From NCBI RefSeq assembly GCF_003415675.1, contig NZ_QFZK01000010.1, positions 88,721 through 152,720 on the forward strand: a stretch of DNA of 64,000 bases, given 5' to 3'. The notes beneath the pieces were generated by a model. It was not told the origin of the DNA. It saw only the letters and a list, made by a program, of their open reading frames with translations, and did not search any database. This document shows positions 1 through 8,988 of the stretch, one piece after another; within the stretch, counting starts at the first letter, position 1; each line of letters starts with the position of its first letter. This DNA comes from Rhodoferax lacus (lineage in GTDB: Bacteria > Pseudomonadota > Gammaproteobacteria > Burkholderiales > Burkholderiaceae_C). The translations under genes were made by a program, and so were the position numbers.

Positions 1-154
1 CGCCCAGGTGCAGCGAGAGCTGGTGGCCAAAGAAATCAAAGTCCACCCAGGTGGCGGTGCTGCGGCCCTCCACGCAGCCCAGCACCTCGCCGTAAAAGCG
101 GCGCGCCAGGTCCAGGTCGGTGACGTTGAAGGCGAAATGGAAGAGGCTGCGCAT
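1..154 (-). CDS. VOC (glyoxalase/bleomycin-resistance fold) family protein, partial
   Basis: Only the N-terminal ~51 residues are inside the window; the 3' part lies beyond base 1. Translation from the ATG at 154 reads [20 protein letters not shown], then YGEVLGC and [15 protein letters not shown]. This is the opening beta-alpha-beta module of vicinal-oxygen-chelate proteins: an 'F.FNVTDL..ARRFY.evLG' helix entry and a metal-side His in the GHQLSLH strand. Substrate cannot be told from this fragment. A dioxygenase-like or lactoylglutathione-lyase-like role are both possible. Confidence 0.7.
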   Translation of the reverse strand, partial: MRSLFHFAFNVTDLDLARRFYGEVLGCVEGRSTATWVDFDFFGHQLSLHLG

Positions 155-198
155 GGCCGCAGGATAGCAGCCCGGCACGCTCTTTCAGGCGCTGGCGC

Positions 199-576
199 TC
201 AGACGCGGCTGGCCTTGGCCTGCTTCTCCAGCTTTTCCTGGCAGGTGATGCAGCGGCTGGCTTCGGGTGCGGCCAGAAGGCGGGCCTCGGCAATGGCGGC
301 GCCGCAGTCCACGCACTCGCCGTAGGTGCCGTCGGCAATGCGCTTCAGGGCAGCGTCCACGGTGGCTATCTCGTGGGTGTCATGGGCGTCCATGGCCAGT
401 TCCAGATCGCGTGCGGTATTGGCTGCGGCCTCGGTGTCCTCGCGGCTGGCAAAGTGTTCGGTAGAAGCCTGGGCGCGGCCCACCTCGCCTCCGCGCAGGG
501 TGGTGAGCTGGGTCAGCAGCGACTGGCGTTGCTGCAACAGGGTGGCTTTGAAGGCGGTGGTGTCGAGGTGCTTCAT
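199..576 (-). CDS. TraR/DksA-family C4 zinc-finger protein
   Basis: Protein of 125 residues from the ATG at 576, preceded by an AAAGG ribosome-binding site; an ATG ten codons upstream is possible but lacks the family N-terminus. It has a helical N-terminal half (MKHLDTTAFKATLLQQRQSL), then a C-terminal zinc finger with CVDCG and CITCQ pairs (C-x2-C...C-x2-C) in the 'GTYGECVDCG..I...RL.A.P.A..CI.CQ' context typical of DksA/TraR. DksA relatives insert a coiled coil into the RNA polymerase secondary channel. This one is shorter than canonical DksA (about 150 residues) and its acidic coiled-coil tip is not obvious, so a regulatory role is inferred only from family. Confidence 0.85.
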   Translation of the reverse strand: MKHLDTTAFKATLLQQRQSLLTQLTTLRGGEVGRAQASTEHFASREDTEAAANTARDLELAMDAHDTHEIATVDAALKRIADGTYGECVDCGAAIAEARLLAAPEASRCITCQEKLEKQAKASRV

Positions 577-707
577 GGCAGACCTTTTATGAATGAACAA
601 GGCCATGGTGCGCCTTCACCCTTCACCAGACTTTGATAGGGATCAATCCGCCTGCCGGTGTACACCTCAAGGGGCGGCCCTCGCAGGCCTGCCCCTTGGC
701 CGTGCGA

Positions 708-2807
708 TCAGATGGGCAGGTTCAGGCTCAGGCCCAGCGTCCAGTTTTGCGGCAGGCCGGGCTCGTAAAACTGGCTGGAGGCCTGGTTGACGATGACCGA
801 GCCCACGTACTTCTCGTCGCTGACGTTGTTGAGGCGGCCGTACAAGGTGAGCGCACCCTTGCCAACGCCCCAGCGCTGGCTGGCGCTGAGGTTGAAGACC
901 GTGCGGCCGTCGGCCGACTCGGTGTTGAGGTCATTGGCGTAGATGCGCCCGGCTTGCACCATCTCCACGCCCAGGCGCAGTCCACTGGCCTTGGCCGGGG
1001 TGGCCTCGCTGGTCCATGCCAGTTCGGAGAACAGGGAGGACTGGGGGATTCCCGGCAGCTTGTTGCCGCTGGCAATGGTCACGCCGTTGGTGGTGAAGCG
1101 TTGCGAGTAAGAGGCGTCGATCATGGAGGCCGAGGCATTGAAGCTCAGATGCGGCGTGAGCTGCGTGCTGCCAGACAACTCCCAACCCGTGCGCGAAGTG
1201 CCGGGGGCGTTGATGTAAGCGATTTGGCCATTCGTGTTTTTGGCGGCCACCAGCTCATCCACGGTATTGACCTGGTACAGGGCCAGGTCGATGCGGGAGG
1301 ACGCATTGGGTACCCACTTGGCGCCCAGTTCGTAATGCTGGCTGCTGGATGCATTGAGCGTCGTGTTGAACTGCCCTACGGGCGCGCTGGCCGGGTTGGA
1401 CGGGTTGAGCTTGTAAGCCATTTCGGCCAGCGTGGGGGTTTCGAAGCCCTTGCCGTAGTTGGCATACAGGTTCAGGGAATCACTGGCGTGGAAGGTGAGG
1501 CCCAGCACCGGGTTGGTGGCTTGATAGGACACGTTGCCCGTGCCGTCCGGGTTGCCTGACGAGACGGGGTAGTAGTCTTCGCTGGTAAAGCGCACCGTGC
1601 TCTGGCGCACTCCAGCAGAGACCGACACCACATCGCTGAGCAGCGCTGTGCCTTGCGCAAACAGATCGCTGTTTTCGGACTGGTTGTCTTCGCTGCGGGT
1701 GGGCGAGCCGGACTTTTGGCCGATCGGGCTCGAGCCCGCCTGGCGGTACTCGCGCGAGCGGTCAAACTCGTAGCCTGCCGCCCAGTCCACGGGGGTGCCG
1801 GACCACACCGCCCGCTGGTTGTATTGCAGACCCACGCCAAAGTAGGCGCGGTTCAGGCCGATCCAGTTGCCAGCCGCCTGGTACTGCAGGTTTTCACGGG
1901 TGCCGTAGTAGGCGCGCCCGGTGAACGAGCGCTCCTGGTCCACGGTGTAGGTGGCCGAGCTGCCCAACTGGTTTTGCAGTACGACCTTGCGTACGCCAGC
2001 ACTGATGGCGTTGGTGCCCGCCTGTGAAGGGTCCCGGTTTAGTTGCGTACGCGTCAGCCCCACCGGGTCCTGAGCCAGGGGCATGTCGAACTGGTTGAAC
2101 ACCACGTTGACGTGCAGCTGCTCGCTGGCATCAAACCCGATCTTGGTGTTGAACTGCTTGCGCTCGGTGAAGCTGTTGGCGCGGTAGCCGTCAATGGTGA
2201 AGGTGCTGTAGTCAGCCATGATGCCCACCGTGCCCAGGGTGTCACCAAACTGGTAGTCGGCGCGGTGCAGGCCATAGGAGCCCACGTAGTACTGGTAGCC
2301 CAGCTCAGGCTCCTTGGGTGCGGCCTTGCTGAATGCCTGGATCACGCCGCCCGAGGAGTTGCCATACAGCAGCGCCATCGGGCCGCGCAGCACCTCGATG
2401 CGGTCGGTGGAGGTCAGGCTGATCGAAGAACCCTGGCCCTGGCCGTCCGGGGTGGTGGCCGGGATGCCGTCGATCAGCAGGCGTATGCCGCGTATGCCAA
2501 AGGCCGAGCGGGCACCAAAGCCGCGAATGGACACCTGCAAGTCCTGCGCATAGTTCTGGCGGTCCAGGATGGTCAGGCCCGGCACGCGGCCTAGCGATTC
2601 CGACAGATTGACCTGGGGGCCCGCGCCCTGGATAGTTTCGCGTGCCACGCTTTGCACGGCAGCGGGCGCGTCAAAGCTGCGCTGTTCGCTGCGCGAGGCG
2701 GAAACCACGACTTCGTTCAGGGATTGGGCCGCGGCGGGAAACGCGCTGAGCACGCCCAGCAGCGAGAGTGAGTGAACCAAAAGGGTTGGCTTGCAGGTTG
2801 TAAACAT
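708..2807 (-). CDS. pqqU: TonB-dependent outer-membrane receptor, PqqU/YncD-like (probable PQQ uptake)
   Basis: Outer-membrane receptor of 699 residues with an N-terminal signal peptide ending near FPAAAQS. The plug domain contains NLSESLGRVPGL, RQNYAQDLQVSIRGFGARS, GIRGIRLLIDGIPATTPDGQ and EVLRGP; the C-terminus has KYVGSVIVNQ and a barrel end in hydrophobic residues. From memory these blocks match E. coli YncD (renamed PqqU, a pyrroloquinoline quinone transporter) far better than siderophore receptors. The divergent gene at 3145 encodes a PQQ-type dehydrogenase, which supports PQQ as substrate. The TonB box is not clearly identified. No PQQ biosynthesis gene lies in the window, so scavenging is plausible but unproven. 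SD-like GAAGAGA precedes the ATG. Confidence 0.85.
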   Translation of the reverse strand: MFTTCKPTLLVHSLSLLGVLSAFPAAAQSLNEVVVSASRSEQRSFDAPAAVQSVARETIQGAGPQVNLSESLGRVPGLTILDRQNYAQDLQVSIRGFGARSAFGIRGIRLLIDGIPATTPDGQGQGSSISLTSTDRIEVLRGPMALLYGNSSGGVIQAFSKAAPKEPELGYQYYVGSYGLHRADYQFGDTLGTVGIMADYSTFTIDGYRANSFTERKQFNTKIGFDASEQLHVNVVFNQFDMPLAQDPVGLTRTQLNRDPSQAGTNAISAGVRKVVLQNQLGSSATYTVDQERSFTGRAYYGTRENLQYQAAGNWIGLNRAYFGVGLQYNQRAVWSGTPVDWAAGYEFDRSREYRQAGSSPIGQKSGSPTRSEDNQSENSDLFAQGTALLSDVVSVSAGVRQSTVRFTSEDYYPVSSGNPDGTGNVSYQATNPVLGLTFHASDSLNLYANYGKGFETPTLAEMAYKLNPSNPASAPVGQFNTTLNASSSQHYELGAKWVPNASSRIDLALYQVNTVDELVAAKNTNGQIAYINAPGTSRTGWELSGSTQLTPHLSFNASASMIDASYSQRFTTNGVTIASGNKLPGIPQSSLFSELAWTSEATPAKASGLRLGVEMVQAGRIYANDLNTESADGRTVFNLSASQRWGVGKGALTLYGRLNNVSDEKYVGSVIVNQASSQFYEPGLPQNWTLGLSLNLPI

Positions 2808-3144
2808 GTGTCTCTTCGGTTTTATATATATAAAAAATCGGGTTGAGCTTGAGGGCCCAACCTATTCCGGGATGTCTCCTGGATGACAGGCATTTTGACC
2901 GAGCCGGCCGCAAACCCGCATGGTTGCAGGCCCGGAACTACAAACTTCTCTCATTTTGAAATTTATTACAGATCCTTGTGCAGAAAGATGCCGCCCTTCT
3001 TCCGCACTGATTGCACTTTTTGCGGGTTAACCCGGTCCACATGGATGAAAGGGGCTTTCTATATTCAGGCCAGTCCTCGACAAATCTTCCCGATTTTTTC
3101 AAGGCAACTGAAACTCCGTCGTCAAACCATACAAAGGGACAACT
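2808..3144. promoter_or_regulatory. Divergent promoter region between the PqqU-like receptor and the PQQ dehydrogenase
   Basis: No gene was found in these 337 bases. The region is visibly more AT-rich than its flanks. It holds an alternating TA tract around 2820-2833 close to the receptor start (candidate -10 region or bendable DNA) and a perfect 12-bp palindrome CGGGTTAACCCG at 3023-3034, roughly 110 bases before the dehydrogenase start. The palindrome is a candidate operator; no -35/-10 pair could be assigned with confidence. An AAAGGGA ribosome-binding site sits just before the GTG at 3145. Confidence 0.45.
3023..3034. promoter_or_regulatory. Perfect palindrome CGGGTTAACCCG, candidate operator
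   Basis: Twelve-base perfect inverted repeat in the divergent intergenic region. Its core GGGTTAACCC recurs inside an 18-base palindrome at 40063-40080, also in a divergent promoter region. The binding protein is unknown. Confidence 0.35.
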
Positions 3145-4422
3145 GTGAAACTGATTCAACTTACTTCGCTCGCTCTGGCTGTTGCAGCCATGGGCACAAC
3201 CGGGGCTATTGCCCAGGACGGTAATCTGTCGACGCTTCAGCGTATGGGCAACACCGCCACCAGCATGACCATTCCTTCCATTCCCCAGGAAGGCAAGAAT
3301 GCTGATGCGATTCGCGCCAATCTGAAGAAAGTCAAGTTGCCCGATGGTTTCAAGATTGACCTGTACGCCGTGGTGCCGGATGCGCGCTACATGGCCGTGG
3401 CCCCCTCCACCAACATGCTGTTTGTCGGCACCCGCAAGACCAACGTCTATGCCGTGACCAACCGCAACAATGGCGACGCAGCCACCGAAGTCAAAGTCTT
3501 CGCGCCGTCCATCAAATTCAGCAACCCCAATGGCGTGTGCTTCACCAAAGACGGTTTCCTGATCGTTGCCGAATCCAATCGCCTGCTGCATTTCCCCGCT
3601 GCCGAGTACTTCTATGAAGGTCCGGACGTGGCCGTGGGCGTGGTCGTTCCCGAAGGCAAACTGATCCCGGTGGAAGAGCAGTCGTTCAACCACACCGGTC
3701 GTGTCTGCAAGGTGGCCGCTGATGGCAAGATCTTTGTCAGCATGGGTCAGCCCTACAACGTGCAGCCCGCTGAAAAAGTGGCGCTGTTCGAAGAGCTGGG
3801 TATTGGCGGCGTGCTGCGCTTCAATGGCCTGGACGGCTCTGGCCGCACGGTCTACTCCAAGGGCATGCGCAACCCGGCTGGCCTGTCCATCGGACCCAAG
3901 GGCGACATCTGGACTACCGACAACCAGGTCGACGGTCTGGGTGATGACATCCCGCCGGGCGAGCTGAACAAGCTCTCCAAGGCCGGCGAGCATTTTGGCT
4001 TCCCCTACTGGAATGGCCGCTTCAAAGTGGCGGGCTCTCCTGCCGCCATGGATCTGAAGGACATGAAGGAGCCCGCTGGTGCCATCGCCCCGCAAGTGGA
4101 GTTCCCCGCGCACCAGGCCCAGCTCGGCCTGACCCACTACACCGGCAAGGCTTTCCCGGCCAAGTACCAGGGCGGTCTGTTTGTGGCATCGCACGGTTCC
4201 TGGAACCGCACCACACCCAGCGGTTACCTGATCAACTTCGTGCCAATCAAGGCCGATGGCAATGCGGGCCCGTCGGAAGTGTTTGCCGATGGCTTCCTGG
4301 ACAAGACCACTGGTCGTGCGCTGGCTCGTCCCGTGGACGTGGCCAACCTGCCTGACGGCTCCATTCTGGTGTCCGATGACTACGCTGGCGCGATCTACCG
4401 CATCAGCTACGCCGGTATGTAA
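3145..4422 (+). CDS. Secreted PQQ-dependent sugar/sorbosone dehydrogenase family protein
   Basis: Protein of 425 residues starting at a GTG with an AAAGGGA ribosome-binding site. It begins with a Sec signal peptide (MKLIQLTSLALAVAAMG..., cleavage near AIAQ), so the enzyme is periplasmic. The body is a six-bladed beta-propeller of the glucose/sorbosone dehydrogenase type: GFKIDLYAVVPDARYMAVAP, RNPAGLSIGPKGDIWTTDNQ, GDDIPPGELNKL, FGFPYWNGRF, FVASHGSWNRTTPSGY and DGSILVSDDYAGAIYRI. It should oxidise an aldose or aldehyde using bound PQQ and pass electrons to a cytochrome c, which fits the small cytochrome c gene that follows. Substrate is not predictable. The divergent PqqU-like receptor may supply the cofactor. 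Confidence 0.85.
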   Translation: MKLIQLTSLALAVAAMGTTGAIAQDGNLSTLQRMGNTATSMTIPSIPQEGKNADAIRANLKKVKLPDGFKIDLYAVVPDARYMAVAPSTNMLFVGTRKTNVYAVTNRNNGDAATEVKVFAPSIKFSNPNGVCFTKDGFLIVAESNRLLHFPAAEYFYEGPDVAVGVVVPEGKLIPVEEQSFNHTGRVCKVAADGKIFVSMGQPYNVQPAEKVALFEELGIGGVLRFNGLDGSGRTVYSKGMRNPAGLSIGPKGDIWTTDNQVDGLGDDIPPGELNKLSKAGEHFGFPYWNGRFKVAGSPAAMDLKDMKEPAGAIAPQVEFPAHQAQLGLTHYTGKAFPAKYQGGLFVASHGSWNRTTPSGYLINFVPIKADGNAGPSEVFADGFLDKTTGRALARPVDVANLPDGSILVSDDYAGAIYRISYAGM

Positions 4423-4433
4423 TTGGAGATAAG

Positions 4434-4495
4434 GCACGGGCCGGGTGCCCGTGCCAGAATCAAGCACGGGGCTCCTTCAGGGAGCCCTCTTTATT
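4434..4495 (+). terminator. Two consecutive hairpins after the dehydrogenase gene, second with T-rich tail
   Basis: First hairpin: GCACGGGC (4434-4441) pairs with GCCCGTGC (4447-4454). Second: GGGCTCC (4469-4475) pairs with GGAGCCC (4481-4487) and is followed by TCTTTATTT, as expected of an intrinsic terminator. It separates, at least partly, the dehydrogenase from the cytochrome gene starting at 4511. Confidence 0.6.
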
Positions 4496-4510
4496 TCAGA
4501 CAGATTCACC

Positions 4511-4825
4511 ATGAAGAACACACTATTTTTTATTCTGATGTGCACCGCATTTGCGAGCTATGCCGATGACGCGGCCGAAGGCCGCCTGAAGGCAGATGCC
4601 GCCTGTTCCCTGTGCCATGGCCACAATGGTGTGTCCACGCTGCCCAACGCCCCCAATCTGGCCGGACAGCAGGCCATTTACGTGAGCGAACAGTTGCGCA
4701 ATTACCGCAGCGGCAAGCGCCAGAACGAAGTGATGAACATGATTGCCAAACAGCTGACGGACTCGGAAATTACCCATCTTGCAGCCTGGTTCGGCTCGAT
4801 CAAGGTGACAGTCGAAACACCCTGA
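4511..4825 (+). CDS. Small periplasmic c-type cytochrome
   Basis: Protein of 104 residues from the ATG at 4511 (MKNTLFFILMCTAFASYA signal peptide). The longer frame upstream is rejected because it would place a hydrophilic stretch before the signal. One haem-binding site CSLCH lies in 'DAACSLCHGHNG'. The distal axial Met is probably in the NEVMNMIAKQLTD stretch, as in class I cytochromes of the c553/c4-domain type. It lies 88 bases after the PQQ dehydrogenase and is a plausible electron acceptor for it (inference from context). Confidence 0.85.
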   Translation: MKNTLFFILMCTAFASYADDAAEGRLKADAACSLCHGHNGVSTLPNAPNLAGQQAIYVSEQLRNYRSGKRQNEVMNMIAKQLTDSEITHLAAWFGSIKVTVETP

Positions 4826-4886
4826 CGGCGATTGGCCGTTGAAGTCCAGGCGCATGCAGAGCGCATGTGCACCTGGCATGGCAGCA

Positions 4887-4923
4887 GCCGATCGTGCAGG
4901 AATGCAGCCGATCGGCGCTTTTG
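4887..4923 (+). terminator. Putative intrinsic terminator after the cytochrome c gene
   Basis: GCCGATCG (4887-4894) pairs with CGATCGGC (4909-4916) around a 14-base loop, followed by GCTTTTGCTG. The sequence GCAGCCGATCG occurs twice, so the stem also reads as a short direct repeat. Confidence 0.45.
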
Positions 4924-5012
4924 CTGTGCCAGATTAAGCCAAAGCGGGGTTTCCATGGAGTACAGTGACAGCAAAGGCAGGCAGTCACCACCCAACAGCC
5001 CAAGGAGACACC

Positions 5013-5684
5013 ATGAGCGACGCAGACAGCGCAGGATTCGGCAAGTTCGTTCCCGGTTTTGATTTTTTGCAAAACCTGGCTAAAGGGGCTTCGGCCAGTG
5101 TCCCGCAAATGCCCAACCTGGGCAGCTGGGTTGCGCCCACGCTGAACGTGGAAGAACTCGACAAGCGCATTGAAGAACTCAAGAACGTGCAATTCTGGCT
5201 GGAGCAAAACTCCCGCGCCCTGAGCGCCACCATCCAGGCACTGGAAGTGCAACGCATGACGCTGGCCACGCTCAAGGGCATGAACTTCAATCTGGGTGAC
5301 CTGGCCAAGGTATTCACGCCCCAAGCCAGCGCGCCCAAGGCGGCTGAAAAGCCGCCCGAGAAAGCGCCTGAAAAACCAGCCCCCGCGGAGACACCACCGG
5401 AAGCTGCGCCAGAGCAGGCGGCCAAACCCGCAGCCGCAGCGTCAGGCGCCAGCATGGTGGACCCCTTGCAGCTGTGGGGGTCTCTGACCCAGCAGTTCCA
5501 GCAAATTGCGGCCACCGCCCTGAAGGACGTGAGCACCAAGGCGGCGGCAGACCTGGGCAAGGGCATGGCAGCCAGCATGGCCCGGGGCGCCGCCACACCG
5601 GCCAAGAAAGCCGCAGCCAAAAAAGCTCCCGCCAAAAAGGCCCCGGCGCGCAAGGCCGCTTCCCGCAAAACGACGGGCAAATAA
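5013..5684 (+). CDS. phaM: PhaM-family polyhydroxyalkanoate granule protein
   Basis: Protein of 223 residues from the ATG at 5013 with an AAGGAG ribosome-binding site. The N-terminal half contains FVPGFDFLQNLAKG, a WVAPTLNVEELDKRIEELKN helix, and VQFWLEQNSRALSATIQALE, matching the PhaM family. The middle is a Pro/Ala/Glu-rich linker. The C-terminus is a basic tail of repeated PAKKA-type units (KKAAAKKAPAKKAPARKAA). In Ralstonia PhaM binds PHA synthase and, through such a tail, the nucleoid, distributing granules at division. The same role is expected here, but no pha synthesis genes are adjacent. The lysine-rich tail resembles a histone-H1-like segment. Confidence 0.85.
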   Translation: MSDADSAGFGKFVPGFDFLQNLAKGASASVPQMPNLGSWVAPTLNVEELDKRIEELKNVQFWLEQNSRALSATIQALEVQRMTLATLKGMNFNLGDLAKVFTPQASAPKAAEKPPEKAPEKPAPAETPPEAAPEQAAKPAAAASGASMVDPLQLWGSLTQQFQQIAATALKDVSTKAAADLGKGMAASMARGAATPAKKAAAKKAPAKKAPARKAASRKTTGK

Positions 5685-5709
5685 GCGGCCCGGCAAGGGG
5701 GCTCCCAAG

Positions 5710-6960
5710 ATGAAACTTTTTCCGTATGGACATGCCACGCACCCGCAGTGGCAAATGGCTGCCGCCCTGGTGCTGGCGCAATTGCGCGCCCAGATGGCCT
5801 TGCACGGGTATGCCGCCAACCCCACGCTGGCACTGCTCTACATCACCGACCACTATGCCAATGCAGCGCAGGACATCCTGGAGTACCTGGGTGCTGAGCT
5901 GCCCCTGATCACCGACTGGTCAGGCACCGTGGGTGTGGGCATCAGCTCCAATAACGTGGAGTACTTTGACGAGCCCGCGATGGCCGTGATGCTGCTGGAG
6001 CTGCCCAGTGACCAGTACCGGGTGTTTTCCGGCGTGGCGCCGCTGGGCCTGGGCTTTGAGGCGCACAGCGCCCTGGTGCATGGCGACGGCAGCACCCCCG
6101 ACATTACCGAACTGGTGTACGAGCTGGCGCACCGCACCGATTCCGAATTCCTGTTTGGCGGCCTGTCCTCCAGCCGCAGGGCCAGCGTGCAGTTTGCCGT
6201 GGCCGGTGACGGCAATATCAGCGGGCAGGGGGCGGCCACCGGGGTGTTCAGTGGGGGCCTGAGTGGTGTGGCCTTTGGCCCGGGAGTTGGGCTGGTCTCG
6301 CGCGTGACGCAGGGCTGCAAGCCGGTATCCAAAGTGCGCACCATCACTGCGGCCGATGGCAACCTGATTCTGCAACTCGATGGTGAGGCGGCGCTGGATG
6401 TGCTTCTGGCCGATCTGCACATCACCCTGGACGAGCCGCAGGAGGCCCTGCAAATCGTGCGTGCCACCCTGGTGGGGCTGGCCGGGGTGGACGGCGAGCC
6501 GGTGCGCCAGACCGGCAACTTCGGCAACGACGTCACGGTGCGCCACATCATCGGGCTGGACCCGGCACGCCGTGGCGTGGCCGTGGGCGAGCAGGTGCAG
6601 ACCGGCGCACGCATGGCTTTTTGCCAGCGCAACATGCAGGCGGCCCGGGCCGACCTGATGCGCATCTGCGCCGAAATCCGCGAAGAGCTGGAGCCGCAGG
6701 AAATGCCGCTGCAGACGGCTACCGCACTGGCCGAGTCCGAACTGGAGGCTGCACCTCACCCGGCACGGCGCATAGCTGGCGCTATTTATGTGAGCTGCGT
6801 GGGGCGTGGCGGGCCGCACTTTGGCGGCGCCAGCGCCGAGCTGCAACTGGTGCGCAGGGCCCTGGGCGATGTGCCCCTGGTCGGCTTCTTTGCCGATGGC
6901 GAAATCGCCCATGACCATTTGTACGGCTATACCGGCGTGCTGACCGTATTCACAACATAA
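5710..6960 (+). CDS. FIST-domain (FIST_N + FIST_C) sensory protein
   Basis: Protein of 416 residues without a signal peptide or membrane segment. The N-terminal part (about 1-200) has the FIST_N pattern TDHYANAAQDILEYLGAELP, ITDWSGTVGVGI and LFGGLSSSR. The C-terminal part has FIST_C features: VSKVRTITAADGNLILQLDG, DPARRGVAVGEQVQTGARMA, and YVSCVGRGGPHFGG...VGFFADGEIA. FIST domains are proposed small-ligand (amino-acid) sensors. It ends 21 bases before a chemoreceptor gene in the same direction, suggesting cotranscription and a possible sensory partnership. That partnership is inferred. Confidence 0.85.
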   Translation: MKLFPYGHATHPQWQMAAALVLAQLRAQMALHGYAANPTLALLYITDHYANAAQDILEYLGAELPLITDWSGTVGVGISSNNVEYFDEPAMAVMLLELPSDQYRVFSGVAPLGLGFEAHSALVHGDGSTPDITELVYELAHRTDSEFLFGGLSSSRRASVQFAVAGDGNISGQGAATGVFSGGLSGVAFGPGVGLVSRVTQGCKPVSKVRTITAADGNLILQLDGEAALDVLLADLHITLDEPQEALQIVRATLVGLAGVDGEPVRQTGNFGNDVTVRHIIGLDPARRGVAVGEQVQTGARMAFCQRNMQAARADLMRICAEIREELEPQEMPLQTATALAESELEAAPHPARRIAGAIYVSCVGRGGPHFGGASAELQLVRRALGDVPLVGFFADGEIAHDHLYGYTGVLTVFTT

Positions 6961-6981
6961 AAGAGTTCCGTTGGAGTAAGT

Positions 6982-8769
6982 ATGAATACCTCGAATACCA
7001 AGATTGCCACCCTGCTCAAGCTGGGGTTCGGCCTGCTGGGCCTGCTGATTGTGCTGATGGGCGCGCTGAGCTACTTCAAGGCGGGCGGGGCCGAACAGGC
7101 CTTTGAGAATGTGGTGGACAACCGCTACCCCAAGATCAGCGCCCTGCACACCATCAATGACCGCCTCAAGGAGTCGGCCCGCCTGCAGCGGGACATGCTG
7201 CTGCTGTCAGATGCGGACGATATCAAGAAGTCCGCACAGACCATAGCCGGCCTGCAAAAGGACAACTCGGAATTGCTGGCCAAAATCGATCCGACCTTCA
7301 AGTCCGAAAAGGGGCGCGCCTTGCTCAAGGCACTCGAAGAAGTACGCACGGCCTATCTGCCTTTGAGCCAGAAGTTCGTCACGCAAGCGGCTTCCTCCCA
7401 GGAGATGGCCAAGATCACCTTGCAGACCGAAATGGCGGCGCTGGAGCAGAAATATTTTGCGGCGGTGGATGCGCTGATCGCCTTCCAGGAAGATCAGATG
7501 CAGATCGCCAAAACCGATGCGTCGTCGGCCATCAACCAGATTCAAACCACCTTGCTGGTCTCGGGTGTGCTGGCGCTCCTGGTGGCCACAGTGGCGGCAC
7601 TCTGGATTACACGCGCGGTGACCCGCCCCATCAACCAGGCGGTGGACGTGGCCCGTGCCGTGGCAGCGGGCGATCTGACGTATGCGTTTGAACCCAAGGG
7701 CGAAAGTGAAACCGGCATTTTGCTGCGCGCCCTCAAGGACATGCAGGGTGGCCTGGTGCAGGTGGTGTCCAACGTGCGACATGGCTCTGAGAGCGTGGCA
7801 ACCGCCTCGGCCGAAATCGCCCAGGGCAACCATGACCTGTCCTCGCGCACCGAAAGCCAGGCCAGCGCACTGGAGCAGACAGCCGCCTCCATGGAAGAAC
7901 TGGGCGCCCAGGTCAAGCAAAACGCCGACAGCGCGCGCCAGGCCAACCAGTTGGCCATGACCGCTTCCAAAGTGGCGGTGCAGGGCGGCGAGGTGGTGGG
8001 TCAGGTGGTGCAGACCATGCAGGGCATCAACGAGAGCTCACGCCGCATTGCCGACATCATCGGTGTGATTGACGGCATCGCCTTCCAGACCAACATCCTG
8101 GCGCTCAACGCGGCCGTGGAAGCCGCGCGCGCCGGTGAGCAGGGCCGCGGCTTCGCCGTGGTGGCCTCCGAGGTGCGCTCCCTGGCCGGCCGCAGCGCCG
8201 ACGCTGCCAAGGAAATCAAGACCCTGATCAACGCCAGCGTGGAACGCGTGGAGCAGGGCACGGCCCTGGTGGACAAGGCCGGTGTCACCATGACCGAGGT
8301 GGTGGGCTCGATTCGCCGTGTCACCGACATCATGGGCGAGATCAGCTCGGCCAGCACCGAGCAGTCGTCCGCCGTGGCCCAGGTGGGTGAGGCGGTCACG
8401 CAAATGGACCATGCCACCCAGCAGAACGCCGCTCTGGTGGAGCAGATGGCGGCGGCCGCCAGCAGCCTCAAATCCCAGGCGGGTGAGCTGGTGCAGACGG
8501 TGGCGTCCTTCAAGCTCAATGCGGCCGAACACCTGCCCATGCCGATCAAGGTGGATGTGCGCGCCCCTTCATCGCAAAACAAACCCTTCAAGGGCCCCGA
8601 GCGCCGCGCCGTGCCCCGGCCGCCGGGTGCATCACAGGGTACTGCGAAACCCTTCAAGGCCGCGGCCCCTGCGGCTGCGGCAGCCAAGCCGACCGCCACC
8701 ACGGTGACGCCCAAGGCGGCGCCCAAGCCTACGCCGGCGGGTGGTGATGACGAGTGGGAAACCTTTTGA
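6982..8769 (+). CDS. Methyl-accepting chemotaxis protein with C-terminal EWETF pentapeptide
   Basis: Protein of 595 residues with a GGAG ribosome-binding site. TM1 spans about residues 12-32 and TM2 about 189-210, enclosing a ~155-residue periplasmic four-helix-type ligand domain. A HAMP domain follows ([19 protein letters not shown]) and then the cytoplasmic signalling coiled coil with hairpin tip [20 protein letters not shown] near residue 363. The extended Pro/Ala-rich tail ends in DDEWETF. EWETF resembles the NWETF pentapeptide of E. coli Tar/Tsr that tethers CheR/CheB, so this is probably a high-abundance-type receptor helping methylation of others. The ligand is unknown. It follows the FIST gene. 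Confidence 0.95.
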   Translation: MNTSNTKIATLLKLGFGLLGLLIVLMGALSYFKAGGAEQAFENVVDNRYPKISALHTINDRLKESARLQRDMLLLSDADDIKKSAQTIAGLQKDNSELLAKIDPTFKSEKGRALLKALEEVRTAYLPLSQKFVTQAASSQEMAKITLQTEMAALEQKYFAAVDALIAFQEDQMQIAKTDASSAINQIQTTLLVSGVLALLVATVAALWITRAVTRPINQAVDVARAVAAGDLTYAFEPKGESETGILLRALKDMQGGLVQVVSNVRHGSESVATASAEIAQGNHDLSSRTESQASALEQTAASMEELGAQVKQNADSARQANQLAMTASKVAVQGGEVVGQVVQTMQGINESSRRIADIIGVIDGIAFQTNILALNAAVEAARAGEQGRGFAVVASEVRSLAGRSADAAKEIKTLINASVERVEQGTALVDKAGVTMTEVVGSIRRVTDIMGEISSASTEQSSAVAQVGEAVTQMDHATQQNAALVEQMAAAASSLKSQAGELVQTVASFKLNAAEHLPMPIKVDVRAPSSQNKPFKGPERRAVPRPPGASQGTAKPFKAAAPAAAAAKPTATTVTPKAAPKPTPAGGDDEWETF

Positions 8770-8822
8770 ACTTAGCCGGTTGAAGGTTGTGTGCTGGCTG
8801 GGATGAGTTTTTTCGCTCGCTA

Positions 8823-8894
8823 CGCGGGAAGGGGATACGCCGGGCTCCTCATGGTGCGAGCACAAATCGTCACCCGGCGTATCCCCTTCCCGCG
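8823..8894. repeat. Long perfect hairpin element, copy 1 (22-bp arms, 28-nt loop)
   Basis: Arms at 8823-8844 and 8873-8894 are perfectly complementary over 22 bases. The loop contains CTCCTCATGGTG then CGAG then CACAAATCGTC. A second element at 8989-9058, in inverted orientation, has nearly the same loop but a different stem. It sits between the convergent chemoreceptor and tgt genes. It may act as a bidirectional terminator, but no T-run follows the stem directly. Confidence 0.85.
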
Positions 8895-8988
8895 CGACCC
8901 CCGTGTGAACCAGCGATGCAGGACAGTGCGCGCCGGTTGTACGGTCGGTGTTCGGTATTTTTTGTCAAGTGCAGCAACGCTCCAGTGA

